Part shown: piece after piece, positions 7,556 to 12,208 of the stretch
Numbering within the stretch: position 1 is the first letter of the stretch
Layout of the letters: every line of letters begins with the position of its first letter
Source of the DNA: an uncultured beta proteobacterium
GTDB taxonomy: Bacteria > Pseudomonadota > Gammaproteobacteria > Burkholderiales > Rhodocyclaceae
Assembly (NCBI GenBank): GCA_903910495.1
Contig: CAIVZW010000497.1
Coordinates: 1-12,208, forward strand
DNA length: 12,208 bases
Direction: 5' to 3'
Program-made: the position numbers and the translations under genes
The notes under the pieces: model-generated
Told to the model about the DNA's origin: nothing
Seen by the model: the letters and a program-made list of their open reading frames with translations, nothing else
Database searches by the model: none

Positions 7556-8635
7556 ATGAGTTCGAGTACCCGCGCAGTCGACTACCCGTTCCCCGACTAT
7601 CCCGCCAGCGGAGCCGTTATCAAGGTGGCGCAGGGGATCTATTGGCTGAGCACGCCGCTGCCCTTCCGTTTGCGCGCCATCAATCTCTATCTGCTGGAGG
7701 ATGACGACGGCTGGACTATCGTCGATTGCGGCTATTCCCGCGCTGACGTCCGCGCCCAGTGGGAACAGGTCTGGGCGAGCACCCTGCAGGCCAAGCCGGT
7801 GACCCGGATCATCGTCACCCATTTTCATCCGGATCATGTGGGCAATGCGGCCTGGCTGTCGGAACGCTGGAATTTGCGTCCGTGGATGACCCAGGCCGAG
7901 TGGCTGACAGCCAACCTGGCGGTACAAAACCTGAATAACGACAACATCGAATACCGCCATCAGTTCTATATTGCCAATGGACTGGACGAAGCCCATCAGG
8001 AGGTGTTTCAGGCCGGTGCGGTTCCCTATTCCCAGGGCGTGCGCTTGCCCTCATCATTCAATCGCCTGGCCGACGGCGACGAACTGTCCATCGGCGGCCG
8101 CAGCTGGAAGGTCATCGTCGGCCAGGGTCATTCACCGGAGCATGCCTCGCTGTACTGCGACGAAATCGGAGTACTGCTCGCCGGAGATCAGTTGCTGCCC
8201 GAGATCACCACCAATGTGAGCGTCTGGCCGAGCGAGCCCGAGGCCGATTCGCTGCACCTGTTCCTGCACAGTTTGCAGCGCTTCAAGGCTGTTTTGCGCC
8301 CCGACACCCTGGCGCTGCCGTCGCATCGGCGACCTTTCCGCGGCGTGCATGCGCGCATCGCCGAACTTGAGCATCACCATGCCGAGCGCCTCGACACCCT
8401 GCTGGCCGTGGTCGCCAAGGGGCCGGTCAGCGCCGGAAGCTTGCTGCCGCATCTTTTCCCGCCCGGACTTGATGGGCATCAGATCAGTTTTGCCATGGGC
8501 GAGGCGCTGGCGCATCTGAACTATCTGGTGAACAAAGGGGTACTACATCGTTATGTATCAGAAGGCGTTACGTACTTTGCCCGCAACGAGATCAATGACC
8601 CCATCGCGAGTTCTTCATTGCTTTCCCGTGACTGA
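7556..8635 (+). CDS. Metallo-beta-lactamase-fold hydrolase
   Basis: 359 residues; ATG at 7556 has AAGGA (7544-7548) seven bases upstream. No signal peptide, so cytoplasmic. The metal site of the MBL superfamily is complete: THFHPDH with H89, H91, D93 and H94; GHSPEH with H192; AGDQ with D211; and LPSH with H257. This set is that of two-metal hydrolases of the glyoxalase II / lactonase / thioesterase type. After the core (about residues 20-265) a C-terminal helical segment (about 275-345, ending NKGVLHRYVSEGVTYFARN) resembles the winged-helix domain appended to many such proteins. Substrate is unknown; a thioester, lactone or similar ester bond is the family-level expectation. It has its own promoter, sits alone on this strand and converges with dctM, so it need not be functionally tied to the transporter. 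Confidence 0.9.
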   Translation: MSSSTRAVDYPFPDYPASGAVIKVAQGIYWLSTPLPFRLRAINLYLLEDDDGWTIVDCGYSRADVRAQWEQVWASTLQAKPVTRIIVTHFHPDHVGNAAWLSERWNLRPWMTQAEWLTANLAVQNLNNDNIEYRHQFYIANGLDEAHQEVFQAGAVPYSQGVRLPSSFNRLADGDELSIGGRSWKVIVGQGHSPEHASLYCDEIGVLLAGDQLLPEITTNVSVWPSEPEADSLHLFLHSLQRFKAVLRPDTLALPSHRRPFRGVHARIAELEHHHAERLDTLLAVVAKGPVSAGSLLPHLFPPGLDGHQISFAMGEALAHLNYLVNKGVLHRYVSEGVTYFARNEINDPIASSSLLSRD

Positions 8636-8656
8636 ATCCCGTTATGCTTTAGTCAT
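8636..8656. other. 21-base gap between convergent stop codons
   Basis: The hydrolase (TGA ending 8635) and dctM (TAA at 8657-8659, minus strand) meet tail to tail. I see no convincing terminator hairpin here or just beyond on either strand, so transcripts from both sides probably overlap. Confidence 0.6.
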
Positions 8657-9976
8657 TTACCAGCTAAACATTCGCGCTGGAAGGAATGTGCTGAGTGGCG
8701 GAAACAGAATAAAAATCATCAGGGCGATCATGGAAACGATGAAAAAGGGCAGAGATCCTCTGAAAATATCCTCAAGCGTCACATCATTTTCGGCTACTGC
8801 CTTTGCCGCGTAGACACACAGACCGACCGGGGGCGTGATCATGCCGATCTCGATGGCCACAATGACCACCACGGCGTAATAGATCGGGTCTATGCCCATG
8901 CGGCCCAAAACAGGGTGCAGGAGCGGAATGGTGATCGTCAGCATGGAAATCGAATCAAGAAAACAGCCCAGGACGAGGTAGACCATGGCGATCATGCAGA
9001 GGAAGCCGACTGTCGACAGGTTCAGCGCGATGATCAGTTCGACCGTACGGTTGGCAATGCCGGAGAGAATCAGGAACTGGGAAAAAATCGCCGCCCCGCC
9101 AAAAATAAGGAAAATCATGGCCGAGGTCCGGGCAGTTTCCTTGAAGGCAGAGACGATATGCGGAAAGCTCTTTTTTTTCTCCAATAAAATCAACAGAACA
9201 AGGACGATGAAGGTCGTTATCGCGCCGGCTTCGGTCGGTGAAAAGACGCCGCCGAATATGCCGCCAAAAGTAATTATTATGACGACGGCAACAGGCCAGA
9301 GGTCACGCAGTCCCTGCATTTTCTGGCGCCGGCTGAATGTCTCCTGAACTTTATCCTTGACCAGATCGGTCCGGAATCTGGCCAGCAAATAAATGGTTAT
9401 TGAATAAAACAAGGCAAGGACCAGACCGGGAGTTATGCCGGCGATCAGCAGTTTCCCCACGGAGTCACCCGAGAGTATTCCATAGACAACCATCAGGATA
9501 CTCGGCGGGATGAGCATGCCGATGAGGCCGGACGATGCGCAGATTCCATAGGCCAGTGATTTGTCATAGCCTTGCTTGCGCATCTCGGGCGCGGCGATGA
9601 TCGAGAATACCGATGAAGTGACTATGGATGATCCGCAGATCGTGCCAAAAAGTGTACAGCTGGCAACCGTCGCAATGCCCACGCCGCCCTTGAGTCCGCC
9701 TATCCAGTGATTGAGCGAGTTGAAAATATTCTTGCTCAGATTGCCTGCTGTGGCCAGGTAGCCCATGGCGATGAACAGAGGAACGGTGATCAGGGCATAG
9801 GAAGCGACCTGGCTGTAGAAAACATTCATCGCGCCCCATAAGGCCGGCTCAAGACCAACCAGAATTATTGAGCCGATCAGTCCGATGAATCCGAGTGCAA
9901 CGCCAATGTGTACGCCGAGCAACAACATTGCCACGAGAACTGTTATTCCGATCAGGCCTATTGTGAAGGAATCCAT
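8657..9976 (-). CDS. dctM: TRAP transporter large permease subunit DctM
   Basis: 439 residues, the usual length for the family, almost entirely hydrophobic with about a dozen membrane segments. The TRAP large-subunit signature is clear: GTICGSSIVTSS (about 111-122), APEMRKQGYDKSLAYGI (about 129-145), LIPPSILMVVYGI (155-167), AGITPGL (179-185) and GGVFSPTEAGA (242-252). DctM is the inner-membrane subunit that moves the substrate with a sodium gradient. The ATG follows the dctQ stop by one base (TGA-T-ATG), and its ribosome site AGGAAGGAAT (9985-9994) lies inside dctQ, so translation is coupled. An 8-base A run at codons for EKKKS (9171-9178) is the only oddity. Last gene of the operon. Confidence 0.96.
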   Translation of the reverse strand: MDSFTIGLIGITVLVAMLLLGVHIGVALGFIGLIGSIILVGLEPALWGAMNVFYSQVASYALITVPLFIAMGYLATAGNLSKNIFNSLNHWIGGLKGGVGIATVASCTLFGTICGSSIVTSSVFSIIAAPEMRKQGYDKSLAYGICASSGLIGMLIPPSILMVVYGILSGDSVGKLLIAGITPGLVLALFYSITIYLLARFRTDLVKDKVQETFSRRQKMQGLRDLWPVAVVIIITFGGIFGGVFSPTEAGAITTFIVLVLLILLEKKKSFPHIVSAFKETARTSAMIFLIFGGAAIFSQFLILSGIANRTVELIIALNLSTVGFLCMIAMVYLVLGCFLDSISMLTITIPLLHPVLGRMGIDPIYYAVVVIVAIEIGMITPPVGLCVYAAKAVAENDVTLEDIFRGSLPFFIVSMIALMIFILFPPLSTFLPARMFSW

Positions 9977-9977
9977 A

Positions 9978-10499
9978 TCAGCCCATTCCTTCCTGTAGGT
10001 CGGTTGAATCGATCAATAGCAGAAACAACTGATAGGCGCATTCGATTGCAATCATGGCTGTTCCCAGCGGCATCGCCAACTTGCCAATCCACCAGTACAG
10101 CTTGATAGCGGCCAGCATGGTTTCATTTATCGCGAAGGATTCCCAGAAATTGAGCCCGCTCATATAAGCCATGATCGAAAAGAAAATCAGTCCGACAAGG
10201 TAGGCAAAACAAGAGACCCATTTTTTTGGATTGCCGCTGATGCGCTCGGTCAGCAGGGTGACACGGACATGACTACCGGTTGCCAGCGCATAGGCCAAAG
10301 GAGGAAACACGACATACGGCTGAATGAGCTGGCTGATCTCGACGGATGCCGGAAACGGGGCGGAAAAAACATATCGGAAAAAGGTGTCCGCAACAATCAT
10401 CAGCGTCAGGCACAGCAGGGACAGGCTTGATATGCCGACAAACAGCATTCTCAACAGACGTAAATATTTTCCCAGAGGATGGTGCATCTCATTACTCAT
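9978..10499 (-). CDS. dctQ: TRAP transporter small permease subunit DctQ
   Basis: 173 residues with four hydrophobic segments. The family motif is present near residue 38: ADTFFRYVF followed by PASVEISQ, and HVRVTLL lies before the third segment. DctQ is the small membrane partner that docks to DctM in the TRAP complex. The ATG at 10499 has AGGA five bases upstream and overlaps the cupin stop by 8 bases (ATGAGTAA arrangement); a second in-frame ATG (Met5, 10487) would avoid the overlap but has a poorer ribosome site. The first ATG is preferred. Confidence 0.94.
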   Translation of the reverse strand: MSNEMHHPLGKYLRLLRMLFVGISSLSLLCLTLMIVADTFFRYVFSAPFPASVEISQLIQPYVVFPPLAYALATGSHVRVTLLTERISGNPKKWVSCFAYLVGLIFFSIMAYMSGLNFWESFAINETMLAAIKLYWWIGKLAMPLGTAMIAIECAYQLFLLLIDSTDLQEGMG

Positions 10500-10896
10500 G
10501 AGGATCCTCGTCGATCATTTCATAGGCGGCTTTTTCCAGTGAACTCTTCGTGTATAGAAAAATAAATTCACAAGGTTCATCGAACGGGTTGGAAAACCAG
10601 TGAACGGCCCCCTTGGGGACCCAGATCGTGTCGCCGCTCGTGACCACCGTTTCCTGATCGTTGACCCCCGCCACACCCCTGCCCGAAAGAATGTAGATGA
10701 TTTCTTCGGCGTTCCGGTGAGTGTGTTTCTTGTGAATCGACGTTTTCGGCTCGTATCTGCTGTGGCCGAAGGTTATTTCATTCGCATTCACCGTTTCCTC
10801 ATCGACCAGTATGGTCCGCGAGGCTCCGTCCAGATCCTTGATCGGTTCGTTGCGGCCATCGGCCAGTTTGAGTACATAACTCGCAAGATGCTGCAT
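10492..10896 (-). CDS. Small single-domain cupin protein encoded inside the TRAP operon
   Basis: 134 residues from the ATG at 10896, which has GGAG six to eight bases upstream. A TTG at 10932 would add 12 residues but has no ribosome site and lies in a terminator-like region, so it is rejected. Cupin motif 1 is HTHRNAEEIIYILSG with metal ligands H58, H60 and E65; motif 2 is GDTIWVPKGAVHWFSN, a perfect G-x5-P-x-G-x2-H-x3-N with H99. One beta-barrel, cytoplasmic, with the metal site intact. Cupins of this size include sugar-acid isomerases (KdgF-like), small dioxygenases and ligand sensors; the sequence does not decide. Its place between dctP and dctQM, overlapping dctQ by 8 bases, implies a job connected with the imported compound. 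Confidence 0.88.
   Translation of the reverse strand: MQHLASYVLKLADGRNEPIKDLDGASRTILVDEETVNANEITFGHSRYEPKTSIHKKHTHRNAEEIIYILSGRGVAGVNDQETVVTSGDTIWVPKGAVHWFSNPFDEPCEFIFLYTKSSLEKAAYEMIDEDPHE
10500..10509 (-). promoter_or_regulatory. Self-complementary ribosome binding site of dctQ
   Basis: GAGGATCCTC is a perfect 10-base palindrome that contains the AGGA Shine-Dalgarno sequence and abuts the dctQ ATG. It lies within the last cupin codons. Translation through the cupin end would keep it open, supporting coupled expression; regulation by the palindrome itself is speculative. Confidence 0.35.
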
Positions 10897-10922
10897 GGTC
10901 TTCTCCGTCAAATTTCGCCAGT

Positions 10923-10936
10923 TGTCTTTCAAGACA
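10923..10936 (-). other. Small stem-loop downstream of the dctP hairpin
   Basis: On the minus strand TGTCT, loop TGAA, AGACA forms a 5-bp stem right after the larger hairpin. It may extend the attenuator between dctP and the cupin gene. Too short to be sure. Confidence 0.3.
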
Positions 10937-10939
10937 CAA

Positions 10940-10970
10940 GAAGAGCCACCACGGACTGTGGCGGCTCTTC
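10940..10970 (-). terminator. Strong stem-loop between dctP and the cupin gene, probable partial terminator or mRNA-stability hairpin
   Basis: On the minus strand GAAGAGCCGCCAC (10970-10958) pairs with GTGGTGGCTCTTC (10952-10940): 13 bp with one G-U pair and a 5-base loop, followed by the T-rich TTGTGTCTTG. On the plus strand the same pair would be an A-C mismatch, so the structure is tuned to the dctP direction. It lies about 40 bases after the dctP stop. In transporter operons such hairpins give high binding-protein and low permease expression. Confidence 0.75.
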
Positions 10971-11011
10971 AATTAGGGTAACGATTTACCGATTTGTTGC
11001 GTCTCAGGCTC

Positions 11012-12091
11012 TTATTTCTTGACCGCCCATTTTCTCGGCCACTTGTAGCCCAGTTCAGTCGTTATCTCCTGATAGCGATTCATGATCTGCCAGCCCGGCA
11101 AGCCCTTCTGCTCCATCTCGAGCGCCCATTCGCTGGGAATATCCTCGACAAGGGCCGCCCACTTGGCGCGCTCTTCTGCCGGGAACTCGGAGAAAGTCAC
11201 TCCCTGGGCCTTCCATGCGCTCAGGATCTTGTCGCGCCATTTGCCGGACAGTTCGCTGGCCATGGCGATCTCGGCTTCCTTGCCGGCGTCGAGCATGATC
11301 TTCTGAATATCCGGAGGCAGCGATTTGAATTTTTCGAGGTTGAACAGCAGATCCCAGGGAGCACCGACCATTGCCTCGACCTTGATGTAATTGCGGGCCA
11401 GCTCCTGTACCTTGAAGGCGTTCATATGGGTGATCGGATGGAAGTCCATCTCGGTGACGCCCGATTGGAGCAGATTGTAGCGTTCGCTCATCGGCGCAAC
11501 CACGGGCACCAACCCGGCTGCCTTGGCCCAGCGACCGAAATACTGCCCGATCAGACCGATTTTCTTTCCCTTCATCTCGGCCAGTGAAGAAACCGGTGCC
11601 TTGCTGATCACGTCATAGGGCATCGTCACAAAATTCGCGATCAGGATCGCATTCTGTTTGGCCAGTTCCTCACGGAAAGCCGGAATTTCCTCATAGATCT
11701 GCCGTGTCGCCTTATTGACCAAGCGCATGTCGGTCGGGCCAAACGGTATGACATAGTGATACGGGCCGAGCGGAGTTTTGCCAGGGGTATAAATCCGGCA
11801 GCCGAGAATGATGTCAACCATGCCTTTCTGAAGAATGTCGAGATGTGCGATGGGTGCAGCAAGCGAGGAGCCCCAGAAGGTTTCAAACGTCACCCGACCC
11901 TTGCTTCTTTCAGTAACTTTATCCATCCACCATTGCACGCCATCACTATCAAGAACCTGTCCGGAAGGCGCCGAAACAGAAGCCAATATGAGTTTGATCG
12001 GTTTATCATCAGCCGCGACGCTGGCTGGCGAAGCAATAAAACAAAGAAGCGCCATGACCAGAGACAGAGATTTAAGCAGCAACTTTAGCAT
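11012..12091 (-). CDS. dctP: TRAP transporter periplasmic substrate-binding protein DctP
   Basis: 359 residues from the ATG at 12091. AAGGAG lies 8 bases upstream of this ATG but only 2 bases from an alternative TTG at 12097, so the ATG is preferred. Residues 1-27 are a typical signal peptide (MLKLLLK, hydrophobic core, ASVAA then DD), so it is exported to the periplasm. The mature part has the DctP pattern: KLILAS at the start, WWMDKVTERSKGRVTFETFWG (about 54-74), LQKGMVDI (87-94), MKGKKIGLIG (173-182) and the following hinge. It captures the solute and hands it to DctQM. Oddity: the position after KKI, usually Arg in the (K-I-R-V) motif that holds a carboxylate, is Gly179 here; R187 or others may substitute. 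Substrate unknown. First gene of the operon, probably expressed above the rest because of the hairpin downstream. Confidence 0.94.
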   Translation of the reverse strand: MLKLLLKSLSLVMALLCFIASPASVAADDKPIKLILASVSAPSGQVLDSDGVQWWMDKVTERSKGRVTFETFWGSSLAAPIAHLDILQKGMVDIILGCRIYTPGKTPLGPYHYVIPFGPTDMRLVNKATRQIYEEIPAFREELAKQNAILIANFVTMPYDVISKAPVSSLAEMKGKKIGLIGQYFGRWAKAAGLVPVVAPMSERYNLLQSGVTEMDFHPITHMNAFKVQELARNYIKVEAMVGAPWDLLFNLEKFKSLPPDIQKIMLDAGKEAEIAMASELSGKWRDKILSAWKAQGVTFSEFPAEERAKWAALVEDIPSEWALEMEQKGLPGWQIMNRYQEITTELGYKWPRKWAVKK

Positions 12092-12112
12092 TTTCAATTC
12101 TCCTTATGGTTA

Positions 12113-12131
12113 AGTGGATCCAATATCCACT
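12113..12131 (-). promoter_or_regulatory. Operator-like inverted repeat at the dctP transcription start
   Basis: AGTGGAT-CCAAT-ATCCACT is a perfect 7-5-7 inverted repeat. Its centre (12122) falls where transcription is expected to begin and one arm overlaps the -10 box, the classical place for a repressor. A second, inner palindrome TGGATCCA occupies 12115-12122. Short palindromes of this kind are bound by GntR/FCD- or IclR-type regulators that often control TRAP operons; the regulator gene is not in the window. Confidence 0.6.
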
Positions 12132-12156
12132 ATGCCTTAATTTCTATTGTTGTCAA
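12129..12156 (-). promoter_or_regulatory. Sigma70-type promoter of the TRAP operon
   Basis: On the minus strand the -35 is a perfect TTGACA (12156-12151), followed by a 16-base spacer and the -10 CATAGT (12134-12129, four of six). The expected start near 12122 gives a leader of about 30 bases before the dctP ATG. Confidence 0.6.
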
Positions 12157-12170
12157 GAAAATGTTGCAAG
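12148..12170. repeat. Imperfect direct repeat over and upstream of the dctP -35 box
   Basis: TGTTGTCAAG (12148-12157) and TGTTGCAAG (12162-12170) differ by one extra base and start 14 bases apart. The first contains the complement of the -35 box. Possible tandem half-sites for a second regulator; could be chance. Confidence 0.3.
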
Positions 12171-12208
12171 TTTTAGTCGTCCGGATCGCTAACTCGCCAA
12201 CTGACGAA

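Noticed and set aside
8132..8515. 127-residue minus-strand open frame inside the hydrolase gene
   Set aside because: Shadow of the MBL-fold gene, whose metal motifs are all intact on the plus strand.
10897..10932. TTG start giving a 146-residue cupin
   Set aside because: No Shine-Dalgarno before the TTG; it falls in a small hairpin. The ATG at 10896 has GGAG at good spacing and gives the usual cupin length.
10600..11022. 140-residue plus-strand open frame over the cupin and dctP end
   Set aside because: It is antisense to the cupin, runs through the hairpin, and lacks a ribosome site or recognisable domain.
12092..12097. TTG start for dctP at 12097
   Set aside because: AAGGAG is only 2 bases from it but 8 from the ATG at 12091; the ATG also begins a normal signal peptide.

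Overview
The window looks like proteobacterial DNA, most plausibly from a betaproteobacterium. The pointers are a very long FHA-type two-partner-secretion exoprotein, a complete TRAP transporter operon and a high-GC, strongly codon-biased coding style. Genus cannot be resolved by eye. Nothing in the window is an RNA gene, insertion sequence or CRISPR array.

Region 1 (about 2-7246, + strand) is a single open frame. It is the 3' part of a giant filamentous haemagglutinin-like exoprotein (TpsA type) whose start lies left of the window. In order it carries: FHA-1 type beta-helix repeats (N/S/G/T-rich), a Trp/Tyr-rich island, a Ser/Gly/Thr linker, the conserved 'ETNPLF...DIVWMVE...VYLA' domain seen in large haemagglutinin exoproteins, nine spaced FHA-2 type units of which the middle ones carry Ala/Gly-rich inserts, and a tail of about 325 residues rich in Lys, Asp, Asn, Ser and Thr. 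I see no toxin domain, VENN-type pretoxin motif or downstream immunity gene, so an adhesin/biofilm role fits better than contact-dependent inhibition.

Region 2 (7247-7555) is a 309-base gap. It holds a stem-loop directly after the exoprotein stop, a second short stem-loop, a 40-codon stretch that reads like the end of a lost gene, and a good sigma70-type promoter for the next gene.

Region 3 (7556-8635, + strand) is a monocistronic metallo-beta-lactamase-fold hydrolase with all metal-binding motifs present. It converges on the TRAP operon with only 21 bases between the stop codons.

Region 4 (8657-12208, - strand) is a TRAP transporter operon read right to left: promoter with an operator-like palindrome, dctP (periplasmic binding protein), a strong stem-loop, a small cupin gene, dctQ (small permease) and dctM (large permease). 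The last three are tightly packed: the cupin stop overlaps the dctQ start and dctQ and dctM are 1 base apart. The binding protein would capture a solute in the periplasm, DctQM would import it with a sodium gradient, and the cupin probably acts on, or responds to, the imported compound. The hairpin after dctP would let the binding protein be made in excess over the membrane subunits. The substrate cannot be named; the position normally held by the carboxylate-binding Arg in DctP is Gly here. The TRAP operon looks less GC-rich than the genes on its left.
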